A stretch of DNA of 8,282 nt. Source: Ghiorsea sp. Its GTDB lineage: Bacteria; Pseudomonadota; Zetaproteobacteria; Mariprofundales; Mariprofundaceae. Below the pieces are notes generated by a model. That model was not told the DNA's origin, searched no databases, and worked only from the letters and a program-made list of their open reading frames with translations. A program made the position numbers and the translations under genes. The stretch lies in assembly GCA_021772875.1 (NCBI GenBank), contig JAJFLD010000099.1, forward strand, positions 1-8,282. Direction: 5' to 3'. How positions within the stretch are numbered: the stretch's first letter is position 1; the number at the start of each line of letters is the position of its first letter. Shown piece after piece: positions 1-7,804 of the stretch.

Positions 1-1734
1 TTGGCTTGTGGTGAAGAAGTGCCATGTTTTGCATTAACAGGGCCTGATGCAGGCAGTGATGCAGGAGCCATGCCCGATGTTGGAACTGTAGAAAAGGCGA
101 TGTTTGAAGGCGAAGAAGTGCTGGGTATTCGTTTGAATTGGAATAAACGTTATATCACACTTGCACCTGTGGCGACATTGGTTGGCCTGGCCTTTCACCT
201 TTATGACCCAGAAAAACTGTTAGGCAAAACAGCTGATATTGGTATCACAGTAGCGCTTATCCCCGCAGATGTAGCAGGGGTAACCACGGGTCATAGGCAC
301 AACCCACTTTATATTCCTTTTCAAAATGGACCAACGCAAGGTGAAAATGTATTTATTCCACTCTCCTTTGTTGTGGGAGGTGCTGAATATGTTGGGCAAG
401 GCTGGCGCATGCTGATGGAAAGTTTGGCTGCTGGGCGGTCCATCTCTTTGCCAGCACTAAGTTGTGGTACAGGAAAATTGGCCAGCCGTGTGGCAAGTGC
501 TTATACCCGCGTTAGAGAGCAGTTTGGCATTCCCATTGGGCGGTTTGAAGGTGTATCTGAACGGTTAGCTCATGTTGTGATTTCAACATACACAGTCAAT
601 GCAGTGCGCAAATTAAGCGCGCGGGCTGTTGATCTTGGAGAAAGACCATCGGTATTATCAGCTATCGCCAAATACAATACCACCGAGACCATGCGTCGGG
701 TGATTAACGATACCATGGATGTCTTAGGTGGTAAGGGTATTATTGCAGGGCCTAAAAATTTATTGGCGCATATTTATATGTCTATTCCTATTGGTATTAC
801 GGTAGAGGGCGCAAACATTTTAACCCGAAGTATGATTGTATTTGGTCAGGGTGCGATTCGTTGCAATCCTTATATTTTAGCGGAAATTGAGGGCATCAAC
901 CATCCTGATAAAAAACAAGGATTGAAGCGCTTTGATAAGGCTTTGTTTGCGCATCTGTTTAGCCTAGGACTAGGTATCATAAGAGCAAAACGTTTTGCTT
1001 GGTTAGGCTTTATACCCTCGGCTACACCTGCTCAAACCAAACTTTCAAGTTGTTACCATCAAATCAATCGCTTAAGTGCGCTCTTCTCCATCGTTGCAGA
1101 TCTTTCTATGGTCATACTTGGAGGTAAACTTAAACAAAAAGAATCCATTTCAGGACGTTTGGCTGATGCCTTGAGTGGTTTATATCAGGCTTCAGCGGTA
1201 TTAAAACTGTATGCCGACCGCCATGAACCTGAAGAGGAAAAACAAACAGCCCAAGCCGCTGTAAGTGTTGAGTTGACAAGGGTAGAGCAGGCTTTGGATG
1301 GTGTGTTGAGGAATTACCCTCACCCATGGATTGCCGTATTATTACGTTTGATGGTTTTACCCTTTGGCACCAAGCGGCATGCGGTGAGTGATGAAACATT
1401 ACATGCCATTTCAAAACGTGTAATGGCTAATGGTGGTTTGCGTGCTGCATTGATCGAAGGCACTTATTTGCCTGATGCCCCTGATGAACCCTTGCAGCAA
1501 TTAGAACAAGCCTTACAAGCAACATTAATAAGCGCGCCTATTTTAGATAAACTTAAAGCCAAATATGGGCGTTCGGCAGTGAAGGCAGCTGCATTGAAAG
1601 AAACCACAACGCAAGCATTGGCTGATGGTGTAATGAGTGAGCAGGAGCAACAACAAATCGAGTTATGGCTGGGTTTGCGTGATCAAGTGGTCGCAGTAGA
1701 TGATTTTGATGCAGTGGAGAATAATCATGAATAA
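1..1734 (+). CDS. fadE: FadE-like acyl-CoA dehydrogenase, 5' truncated by window edge
   Basis: This FAD enzyme catalyses the first beta-oxidation step, acyl-CoA to trans-2-enoyl-CoA, normally passing electrons to electron-transfer flavoprotein. The visible 577 residues open inside the middle domain with the FadE-like motif ALTGPDAGSDAGAMPD (residues 11-26). The C-terminal helical acyl-CoA dehydrogenase domain follows, with RVREQFGIPIGRFEG near 170-184 and VEGANILTRSMIVFGQGAIR at 268-287. By family analogy Glu269 of VEGAN is the probable catalytic base. Residues from about 300 to the end match the extra C-terminal domain specific to FadE (DUF1974 type), including a SAVLKLYADR stretch and the terminal VDDFD. 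E. coli FadE is 814 residues, so roughly 230 N-terminal residues lie before the window, and the TTG at base 1 is not the start. It is the first visible gene of a four-gene operon; its stop overlaps the thiolase start by 8 nt. Family assignment is secure; chain-length preference is not readable. Confidence 0.93.
   Translation: MACGEEVPCFALTGPDAGSDAGAMPDVGTVEKAMFEGEEVLGIRLNWNKRYITLAPVATLVGLAFHLYDPEKLLGKTADIGITVALIPADVAGVTTGHRHNPLYIPFQNGPTQGENVFIPLSFVVGGAEYVGQGWRMLMESLAAGRSISLPALSCGTGKLASRVASAYTRVREQFGIPIGRFEGVSERLAHVVISTYTVNAVRKLSARAVDLGERPSVLSAIAKYNTTETMRRVINDTMDVLGGKGIIAGPKNLLAHIYMSIPIGITVEGANILTRSMIVFGQGAIRCNPYILAEIEGINHPDKKQGLKRFDKALFAHLFSLGLGIIRAKRFAWLGFIPSATPAQTKLSSCYHQINRLSALFSIVADLSMVILGGKLKQKESISGRLADALSGLYQASAVLKLYADRHEPEEEKQTAQAAVSVELTRVEQALDGVLRNYPHPWIAVLLRLMVLPFGTKRHAVSDETLHAISKRVMANGGLRAALIEGTYLPDAPDEPLQQLEQALQATLISAPILDKLKAKYGRSAVKAAALKETTTQALADGVMSEQEQQQIELWLGLRDQVVAVDDFDAVENNHE
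1716..1719 (+). promoter_or_regulatory. Ribosome binding site of the thiolase gene
   Basis: GGAG lies 7 nt before the ATG at 1727, inside the last codons of the acyl-CoA dehydrogenase gene. It favours 1727 over the in-frame upstream ATG at 1700, which would add nine residues not expected in thiolases and lacks a comparable site. Confidence 0.7.
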
Positions 1735-3016
1735 ACGTTCAGTTTATGTAGTGGATGGTGCGCGTAGCCCTTTTCTTAAGGCGCGTGGAAACAGAGGTGT
1801 TTTTTCAGCGTCAGACTTGGCAGTACATGCTGGACGAAGCTTGCTGGTGCGGCAGCCTTTTGCAGCATCTGATTTGGATGAAGTGATTATGGGCTGTGTG
1901 ATGCCTGAGCCGAATGAGGTGAATATTGCACGTATTATTGCTTTGCGTTTGGGCTGCGGTGATCATGTACCTGCTTGGACAGTGCAACGCAATTGCGCCT
2001 CAGGTATGCAAGCCATTGATGCCGCACGCTTGAAAATCATGAGTGGTGAATCCGATTTGGTGCTGGCAGGGGGCACTGAAGCGATGAGCAGAGCGCCATT
2101 GCAACTGCGCCCTGAAATGGTGGATTGGTTGGCGGCATGGAGCCGAGCAGCGACTTTGCCGAAAAAACTAGCGCTTTTAGGAAAAATTCGGCCTGGGTTT
2201 CTGGCGCCAGTTATCACCTTGCTAAAAGGGCTGAGTGATCCGCTTGTGGGTTTAAGTATGGGGCAAACGGCTGAAAACTTAGCTTTTCGGTTTGGTATAA
2301 GCAGAACAGATATGGATAACTTTGCTATGGCGAGTCATCAAAAAGTGATGGCTGCTGTTGAGCAACAAAACATGAATGAAATTGTGCCCATTATTTCTGA
2401 TGCAGGGCAGATATTTTCAGCAGATGATGGTGTGCGAGGTGATTCCACACTGGAAAAACTTGGCAAATTGCGTGCAGTTTTTGATAGGTCTTATGGTTTG
2501 GTTACGGCTGGTAATAGTGCCCAAATCACCGATGGGGCGGCGATGTTATTGCTTGCCAGTGAAGAGGCTGTGAAAAAATACAAGTTGCCAATTCTCGGCA
2601 CAGTGGATGATGTGGAGTGGGCAGCATTGGCTCCAGAGCAAATGGGATTGGGCCCTGCTTATGCTATTCCACCTTTGTTAAATCGCCATGGCTTAGGCAT
2701 TGATGATATTGATGCATGGGAGATTAATGAAGCCTTTGCGACCCAAGTTCAAGCAAATTTACTGGCTTTAAATGATGATGATTTTTGCAAACAAGTTTTG
2801 GGTTTGGATGTTGCCCTTGGTCAGATTGATGAAGCAAAACTTAACCGAGAAGGTGGTGCTATTGCCATTGGTCATCCAGTGGGTGCCAGTGGTGCGCGTA
2901 TAGTTTTGCACTTGTTGGAGAGCATGAAAAGAAATCGCGAACAGCGAGGTGTTGCTTCAATTTGTATTGGTGGTGGTCAAGGTGGCGCGGTGTTGTTATC
3001 GGGGGTTAAAGCATGA
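1727..3016 (+). CDS. fadI: 3-ketoacyl-CoA thiolase, FadI type (trifunctional complex beta subunit)
   Basis: This 429-residue thiolase cleaves 3-ketoacyl-CoA with CoA to acetyl-CoA and a shortened acyl-CoA, the last step of the cycle. All thiolase active-site motifs are visible: nucleophile Cys90 in QRNCASGMQAID, NEAFA at 334-338, His383 in IGHPVGASGAR, and the second catalytic Cys413 in ICIGGGQGG. The length matches FadI (436 in E. coli) rather than FadA (387). The extra length includes a basic, hydrophobic loop at about 130-172, the position where FadI and the mitochondrial beta subunit carry a membrane-contacting insertion. NEAFA and GHPVGASG resemble FadA/acetyl-CoA acetyltransferases more than the HEAFA of E. 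coli FadI. The start at 1727 gives the usual thiolase N-terminus, MNKRSVYVVDGARSPF. It overlaps the preceding gene by 8 nt and the following one by 4 nt (ATGA), so it is probably translated coupled with its hydratase/dehydrogenase partner. A biosynthetic acetoacetyl-CoA thiolase role is less likely given this context. Confidence 0.92.
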   Translation: MNKRSVYVVDGARSPFLKARGNRGVFSASDLAVHAGRSLLVRQPFAASDLDEVIMGCVMPEPNEVNIARIIALRLGCGDHVPAWTVQRNCASGMQAIDAARLKIMSGESDLVLAGGTEAMSRAPLQLRPEMVDWLAAWSRAATLPKKLALLGKIRPGFLAPVITLLKGLSDPLVGLSMGQTAENLAFRFGISRTDMDNFAMASHQKVMAAVEQQNMNEIVPIISDAGQIFSADDGVRGDSTLEKLGKLRAVFDRSYGLVTAGNSAQITDGAAMLLLASEEAVKKYKLPILGTVDDVEWAALAPEQMGLGPAYAIPPLLNRHGLGIDDIDAWEINEAFATQVQANLLALNDDDFCKQVLGLDVALGQIDEAKLNREGGAIAIGHPVGASGARIVLHLLESMKRNREQRGVASICIGGGQGGAVLLSGVKA

Positions 3017-5031
3017 GCAAGCAGGTGATGTGGAAATTAGATATTGATGAAGCGCAAATCGGCTGGCTTCATTTTGATGTGCCTGAGAGCAGTGTGAATA
3101 CACTTTCGCAACAGGCTTTGATGCAATTGGATCAAGTGTTGGATGTGGTGAGCAACAGCAATCTCAAAGGGCTTATTATCTTATCGGATAAAAAGAAAGA
3201 TTTTATTGTTGGTGCAGATATTGCTGAGTTTACAGAAGTCACAAATGTTGATGGTGCCGAAGCTTTTATGAATACCGCACATCAAACATTCAAGAAAATT
3301 GAAGATTTAAACATACCATCAGTTGCAATGATTCATGGGAATTGTTTGGGCGGTGGTTTGGAGTTGGCGCTTGCTTGTGATTACCGCGTGGCAACTGAAG
3401 ATGCAAAGCTTGGGTTTCCAGAAGTATTTTTGGGTATATTCCCAGGGTTTGGTGGTTCAGTGCGCTCTATTGAGCGTGTTGGTGTGTTGGCTGCGATGAC
3501 GATGATGCTCAGTGGGCGAACATCCATTGCTAAAAAAGCAAAAAAAATGGGTTTGGTGGATGATGCCGTACCTTTGCGCCATTTGCGGCATGCCGCAGTG
3601 TTTGCCATTGAGCATGCATCACATACAACGTCGCGTAAAAATACAATATTAGAAAAAATCATGCATACAGACTTAGGCCGTAAACTTGTTGCCAATATCT
3701 TACGCAAAAAAACAAAGAAACTGGTTAATCCCAAACATTATCCTGCGCCGTTTGCACTTATTGATTTGTGGCAAAACTATGGTGGAAATCGAGCGTTGAT
3801 GTTTAAGCAAGAGGTCAAGGGTGTAGCAAGCTTGATTATTTTGCCGCAAGCACAAAATTTAGTGCGTTTATTTTTTCTACAAGAGCGCCTCAAATCTTTA
3901 GGCAAGGGGCAACCGAGCACGATAAAATATGTTCACGTTATTGGTGCTGGCATGATGGGGGGTGATATTGCCGCATGGTCTGTGTTACAAGGGTTAAAGG
4001 TGACCTTACAAGATCAAAATGGGGAAGTGGTTGCCGCAGCTATCAAACGCGCTGCTGCGCTGTTTGGTAAAACATTGTACACACCAAGAGCAAGGCAAGA
4101 AGCTATGGATAGGTTAATCCCCGACTTGCATGGTGATGGCATCAAACAAGCAGATTTAGTGCTTGAAGCAATCGTTGAAAACCTTGAAATCAAACAGGGT
4201 TTATATCAGGCCATAGAGCCACAAATGAAACAGGGTGCTATTTTGGCAACCAATACCTCAGGCATTCCTATTGATGAGTTGGCTAAAAAACTAGCCCACC
4301 CCGAACGCTTAGTGGGCATTCATTTCTTCAACCCTGTAGCCAAGATGAAACTTGTAGAAATTGTTGCAGGTAAAGCCACAGACGAGGCTACCTTACAAGC
4401 GGCCAATGGTTTTGTGACAGCTATTCACCGCTTACCGTTGCCTGTTAAAAGTTCACCTGGGTTCTTGGTCAATCGCATTTTGATGCCCTATTTGATGGAA
4501 GCGATTCTTATGGTGGAAGAAGGCATAAAACCAGAAGCCATTGATCAGGCAGCTTTGGATTTTGGTATGCCTATGGGACCCATTACTTTGGCAGATAGGG
4601 TGGGTTTGGATATTTGTCTTGCTGTGGCTAACGATTTATCCGAAATCAGTGAAGGTAAAATACCTGAGTATTTAAACCAGTGGGTGCAAGCGGGTCGTTT
4701 GGGCTTGAAATCTGGGCATGGTTTTTACCATTATAAACAAGGCAAAATAGTGCAATCTCAAGATGCATCGGGGCGCATATATCAAGAAGATGTTCCCAAC
4801 CGTTTGGTGGCAAGGATTACCAATGAGGCAATACGCTGTTTGCGAGAGGGCATTGTTGCTGATGCAGATTTATTGGATGCAGGCATGGTTTTTGGCACAG
4901 GATTTGCACCATTTCGAGGTGGGGTGATGAAATATATCGCCACAGCAGGTCAAGAAAGCATGATGGAGATGTTGGACGTGTTGGAAGATAAATACGGGGA
5001 GCGTTTCAAAAAAGATGATGGATGGAGGTAA
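3013..5031 (+). CDS. fadJ: Bifunctional enoyl-CoA hydratase / 3-hydroxyacyl-CoA dehydrogenase (FadJ/FadB family)
   Basis: This 672-residue protein hydrates trans-2-enoyl-CoA and oxidises the resulting L-3-hydroxyacyl-CoA with NAD+; it is the alpha subunit of a trifunctional complex. The N-terminal crotonase domain (about 1-200) has the oxyanion-loop motif GADIAEF (68-73) and GNCLGGGLELA. The two catalytic acids expected for a hydratase are Glu117 and Glu137, equivalent to Glu119 and Glu139 of FadB. A linker (200-300) leads to the Rossmann domain with GAGMMGG at 311-317. The dehydrogenase catalytic pair is His437 in GIHFFNPV and probably Glu449 in VEIV. SSPGFLVNRI near 480-489 opens the C-terminal dehydrogenase helical domain, which appears duplicated to the end (PNRLVARITNEA, GTGFAPFRGG). 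Length is a little below FadJ (714) and FadB (729). GGGGG at 3001-3005 lies 7 nt before the ATG. The start overlaps the thiolase stop as ATGA. The order thiolase then alpha subunit matches fadI-fadJ, not fadB-fadA, hence the symbol; functionally FadB-like activity cannot be excluded. Confidence 0.93.
   Translation: MSKQVMWKLDIDEAQIGWLHFDVPESSVNTLSQQALMQLDQVLDVVSNSNLKGLIILSDKKKDFIVGADIAEFTEVTNVDGAEAFMNTAHQTFKKIEDLNIPSVAMIHGNCLGGGLELALACDYRVATEDAKLGFPEVFLGIFPGFGGSVRSIERVGVLAAMTMMLSGRTSIAKKAKKMGLVDDAVPLRHLRHAAVFAIEHASHTTSRKNTILEKIMHTDLGRKLVANILRKKTKKLVNPKHYPAPFALIDLWQNYGGNRALMFKQEVKGVASLIILPQAQNLVRLFFLQERLKSLGKGQPSTIKYVHVIGAGMMGGDIAAWSVLQGLKVTLQDQNGEVVAAAIKRAAALFGKTLYTPRARQEAMDRLIPDLHGDGIKQADLVLEAIVENLEIKQGLYQAIEPQMKQGAILATNTSGIPIDELAKKLAHPERLVGIHFFNPVAKMKLVEIVAGKATDEATLQAANGFVTAIHRLPLPVKSSPGFLVNRILMPYLMEAILMVEEGIKPEAIDQAALDFGMPMGPITLADRVGLDICLAVANDLSEISEGKIPEYLNQWVQAGRLGLKSGHGFYHYKQGKIVQSQDASGRIYQEDVPNRLVARITNEAIRCLREGIVADADLLDAGMVFGTGFAPFRGGVMKYIATAGQESMMEMLDVLEDKYGERFKKDDGWR
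5024..5028 (+). promoter_or_regulatory. Ribosome binding site of the acyl-CoA synthetase gene
   Basis: A consensus GGAGG sits 5 nt before the ATG at 5034 and runs into the stop codon of the preceding gene (5029-5031). The alternative in-frame ATG at 5022 directly abuts this site and has no site of its own, so 5034 is the preferred start. Confidence 0.8.
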
Positions 5032-5033
5032 AT

Positions 5034-6737
5034 ATGTCACCCATACTGTATGCCAAAGGAACGATTGATACGATTTATGATGTGTTTTGTGAGCGCGTAC
5101 GCCAAACACCTCAAGCCATTGCCTACCGCTATTTTGCCAAACCTGAAGAAGCTTGGTTGGATATCACCTGGCAAACCATGGCAGACTATGTGGCAGAACG
5201 CGCTAAGCTATTAAAAGATGCAGGCGCAGCTCAAGGAGATCGTTGTGCTGTTTTGTTAGAAAACTCTCCTTATTGGGTGTGCGCAGATCAGGCGGCATTG
5301 TCGTTGAATATGGTGACAGTACCGCTGTTTTACAATGATAGAGCTGAAAATACGGCCCATGTTTTATTGCATTCAGGTACGCGGTTTTTGATTGTAAACA
5401 CACGTGAACAATGGCAAACCTTAGAGCCACATCTTGAAGAAGGGCGATTGGAAAAAGTATTCTTGGCAGATTCTTTTGAAATCATTTGGTCAGGAGAGAA
5501 AAAACAGCTTTCAATCAATACCGATGATTTGCCAGAAAATTTGGCGACAATCATTTATACCTCAGGCACAACGGGTAAACCCAAAGGTGTGATGTTGTCG
5601 CATGCAAATATCTTAACCAATGCAGGGGCGGCAAATGCTGTTTCAAATATCTACCCTGAAGATTTGTTTTTATCTTTTCTGCCGTTATCGCACGCTTTTG
5701 AGCGTACAGTAGGTTATTATTTACCGATGATGACAGGTGCATCGGTTGCTTTTGCACGTTCGGTGTTAAAGCTGCAAGAAGATTTGGTAAGCATACAGCC
5801 AACAGTTATTGTATGTGTGCCGCGTGTATTTGAGAAAATAAATGAACGTTTTAATGAAAAATTAGCGTTAGCTTCAACGGTGATGAAAAAGCTTGTAAGC
5901 CTGGCTGAAAAGGTTGGGTATCAACACTTTCAGCGAAGTCAGAAGCAACTTGGTTGGGGATTAAGCGAGCTTGTTTTCCCCGTGCTTGATCATTTGGTTG
6001 GCAACAAAATTCGCGCTTCCTTGGGTGGGCGTTTACGCATTGCAGTCTCTGGTGGTGCGCCCTTGTCGCCATCAATCGCTAAGCGTTATCTTGGGTTTGG
6101 GGTGCCAATTATTCAAGGTTATGGGCTTACAGAATGTTCGCCTGTGGTTAGTAGCAATAGCTTAGAAAATAACGATCCAGAAAGTGTTGGCGAAGCCTTG
6201 AACTGCGCTGAACTTAGCATTGCTCCAGCAAGTGGTGAGCTTCTCGTACGTGGCCCAAGCATTATGCTGGGGTATTGGTTGCAAGTTAAAGAGACCGATG
6301 AAGTGATTGATGCAGAGGGTTGGTTCCACACCGGTGATATTGCAAAGATTGTGAATAAAAGGGTTTATATCACGGGAAGAATCAAGGATATCTTGGTTTT
6401 ATCCAACGGAGAAAAAGTACCTCCAACGGATGTAGAGGATGCGATTTTACAAGACCCTTGGATTGATCAAGTGATGGTAGTTGGTGAAGGTAAGCCATTC
6501 TTGGTCGCTCTCATTGTTGCCAGTGCCCAAGGGCAGCATGCCAGCAAAGCCGTGCTTATCAAAAGAATAGCCAAAGATATGCATGCCTTTCCTGGTTATG
6601 AAAAAGTTAAAGACATTGTGCTCTGCCCTGAGCCCTGGACGATTGAAGAAGGATTATTAACACCAACCATGAAGCTACGCAGGCAGCAGGTTACGCAAAA
6701 ATATGAGGCGCAAATTAAAGCAATTTACGACACATAA
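5034..6737 (+). CDS. Long-chain fatty acid--CoA ligase (AMP-binding acyl-CoA synthetase)
   Basis: This 567-residue adenylate-forming enzyme activates free fatty acids to acyl-CoA through an acyl-AMP intermediate, feeding the pathway encoded upstream. Visible motifs are the P-loop TSGTTGKPKG (176-185), the A5-type motif QGYGLTECSP (361-370), the ATP-ribose Asp435 in GWFHTGDIAK, and the hinge region GRIKDILVLSNGEKVPPTDVE around 448-467 with Arg449. Lys547 in LTPTMKLRR is the probable catalytic lysine of the mobile C-terminal domain. SNGEKVPP is typical of the long-chain FadD15/ACSL-like branch rather than of acetyl-CoA synthetases. There is no signal peptide or transmembrane segment, so it is probably cytoplasmic or membrane-associated. 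It starts 2 nt after the hydratase/dehydrogenase stop and is evidently the last gene of the operon, because the next gene is convergent. A specific symbol is withheld because FadD and FadD15-like enzymes cannot be separated by eye. Substrate chain length is inferred only from subfamily motifs and context. Confidence 0.9.
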   Translation: MSPILYAKGTIDTIYDVFCERVRQTPQAIAYRYFAKPEEAWLDITWQTMADYVAERAKLLKDAGAAQGDRCAVLLENSPYWVCADQAALSLNMVTVPLFYNDRAENTAHVLLHSGTRFLIVNTREQWQTLEPHLEEGRLEKVFLADSFEIIWSGEKKQLSINTDDLPENLATIIYTSGTTGKPKGVMLSHANILTNAGAANAVSNIYPEDLFLSFLPLSHAFERTVGYYLPMMTGASVAFARSVLKLQEDLVSIQPTVIVCVPRVFEKINERFNEKLALASTVMKKLVSLAEKVGYQHFQRSQKQLGWGLSELVFPVLDHLVGNKIRASLGGRLRIAVSGGAPLSPSIAKRYLGFGVPIIQGYGLTECSPVVSSNSLENNDPESVGEALNCAELSIAPASGELLVRGPSIMLGYWLQVKETDEVIDAEGWFHTGDIAKIVNKRVYITGRIKDILVLSNGEKVPPTDVEDAILQDPWIDQVMVVGEGKPFLVALIVASAQGQHASKAVLIKRIAKDMHAFPGYEKVKDIVLCPEPWTIEEGLLTPTMKLRRQQVTQKYEAQIKAIYDT

Positions 6738-6752
6738 AACGTATGTTTTATG
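6733..6752. terminator. Possible weak bidirectional terminator hairpin
   Basis: A perfect inverted repeat, CATAAAAC / GTTTTATG, has 8-bp arms and a 4-base loop (GTAT). It includes the synthetase TAA stop (6735-6737) and lies in the 30-bp gap between two convergent genes. The position suits a shared terminator. The stem is AT-rich and no U-tract follows on either strand, so its strength is doubtful and Rho-dependent ending is an alternative. Confidence 0.35.
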
Positions 6753-6767
6753 CCTAGTCTTGGTGTC

Positions 6768-7679
6768 TTAATTCGGGCGCAGCGGTACCCATTTGGGTAG
6801 TGGTTTCCCGCCCAACTCAAACACCGCCAGCCCAGAGATAATGAATCCAGCACCAAGAATAACATGAAATGTGATGGCCTCATTATTGAAGTAGTGGCCA
6901 AGCATTAAGGATGTAACTGGTGTAATCAAAGCAATAAGAGCAACGCGGGTAGCTTCGACATGTTTTAAAACGTAAAAATACAAAGAAAATCCCAGTACGG
7001 AACCAAACAGTGCTAAATAACCAATCGCCCAAACGGTATAGGTTGGAGCAAGTGTTAAGCTGTTGATGGTTTGTTGTAGCGATGGTTGGCTAAGTAGCCA
7101 AGTGATGATGAGTAGCGGGGTTGCAACACAGAGTGTGCCTGCAGTCATGCTGATAGCATTGACATGCGCATTGATGCGCTTTACCCAAATGGCAGATATT
7201 GTATGGATGGTTCCCGAGAGTAAAACACCACAAACACCAAACACTGCGGATTGCCCTATCGTTAAACTATGACCAAAAATAATTACTAGACCCACAAAAC
7301 CAATCAGCATGCCCATCATTCTATAGCGTGTGATCAGCTCATTTTTAAGCCAGAAAGATGCAAGAATAGCGGTGATGATAGGTGTGAGCCCGAATAGCAA
7401 TGAAACCCAGCCGGAGGGAATGAATTGCGCTGCCCAGTAGACGGCTAACATACCACCGTAAATACCAAAACCACCACAAAGGTAGGCCAACAAAGCACGG
7501 CGATGCCATACAATCTTTTTTTGTATAAGCATGGCAAAAATAAAGGCCAAGATTGTGCCGAGTAACATGCGGCTGGTGACAGCAAACAAGAAACCCGCAG
7601 CTTGGCCACTCCAAGCAATCGCCAGTGGTGTGGTGCTCCAAATCAGTACAACGCCAAAATAGGCGAGAGGTATGGGCAT
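6768..7679 (-). CDS. EamA/DMT-family transporter (RhaT/YdcZ-like superfamily), substrate unknown
   Basis: This 303-residue inner-membrane protein has the two tandem EamA repeats of the drug/metabolite transporter superfamily. I count ten hydrophobic segments, roughly at 4-22, 28-51, 62-84, 90-111, 119-137, 143-166, 174-197, 213-239, 243-263 and 269-289. Typical features are the N-terminal FGVVLIWSTTPLAIAW, the LLFGLTPIITAILASFWLKNE stretch that ends helix 4 of the first repeat, and its counterpart ALITPVTSLMLGHYFNNEAI in the second repeat. The two-repeat, ten-helix size is standard for the family. The start at 7679 has an AAGGA site (7689-7693) 9 nt upstream. Members export or import amino acids, nucleotide-type metabolites or other small molecules, and sequence alone does not tell which. 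It converges on the beta-oxidation operon and is separated from the cytochrome gene behind it by a strong terminator, so it is probably monocistronic and not obviously linked to either neighbour's function. Confidence 0.88.
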   Translation of the reverse strand: MPIPLAYFGVVLIWSTTPLAIAWSGQAAGFLFAVTSRMLLGTILAFIFAMLIQKKIVWHRRALLAYLCGGFGIYGGMLAVYWAAQFIPSGWVSLLFGLTPIITAILASFWLKNELITRYRMMGMLIGFVGLVIIFGHSLTIGQSAVFGVCGVLLSGTIHTISAIWVKRINAHVNAISMTAGTLCVATPLLIITWLLSQPSLQQTINSLTLAPTYTVWAIGYLALFGSVLGFSLYFYVLKHVEATRVALIALITPVTSLMLGHYFNNEAITFHVILGAGFIISGLAVFELGGKPLPKWVPLRPN

Positions 7680-7804
7680 GGCAAATTATCCTTGGTTTTA
7701 AATGTTTGGTCTTAAAAAAGACTTATGCTATTGAATGAATCATTTAGAAACAAAAAAGGCGGCCAACTGGCCGCCTTTCGAATGCTTATTAAAAAGCTTT
7801 TAGA
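7680..7804. other. Intergenic region between cytochrome and transporter genes
   Basis: These 125 bp contain the terminator of the cytochrome gene and must hold any separate promoter of the transporter gene. I see no convincing -35/-10 pair. A short inverted repeat, GTCTT-AAAA-AAGAC (7709-7722), lies about 30 nt before the transporter start in its presumed leader; at 5 bp it may be chance. Confidence 0.5.
7752..7778 (-). terminator. Strong intrinsic terminator of the cytochrome c gene
   Basis: A perfect 10-bp GC-rich stem (AAAGGCGGCC, 7755-7764, with GGCCGCCTTT, 7769-7778) closes a 4-base loop. On the minus strand it is followed by six T residues (complement of 7752-7757), the classical Rho-independent layout. 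It begins 26 nt after the cytochrome stop codon. On the plus strand only three Ts end the stem, so it is directional. Confidence 0.9.

Noticed and set aside
1..3. TTG at base 1 as the true start of the acyl-CoA dehydrogenase
   Set aside because: The first residues fall in the middle of the FadE fold; family length requires about 230 more residues upstream of the window.
1700..1726. Upstream ATG at 1700 for the thiolase
   Set aside because: It adds nine residues, lacks a clear ribosome site, and the ATG at 1727 has GGAG at 7 nt and gives the normal family N-terminus.
3381..3734. Antisense 117-codon open frame inside the hydratase domain, and similar shorter antisense frames elsewhere
   Set aside because: They lie wholly within conserved coding sequence of well-recognised enzymes, have no recognisable motifs and no ribosome site of note; they are shadow frames.
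7792..7801. Palindrome AAAAGCTTTT just beyond the cytochrome stop
   Set aside because: Without a loop it is a poor hairpin, and the strong terminator lies next to it; it is probably chance in AT-rich DNA.
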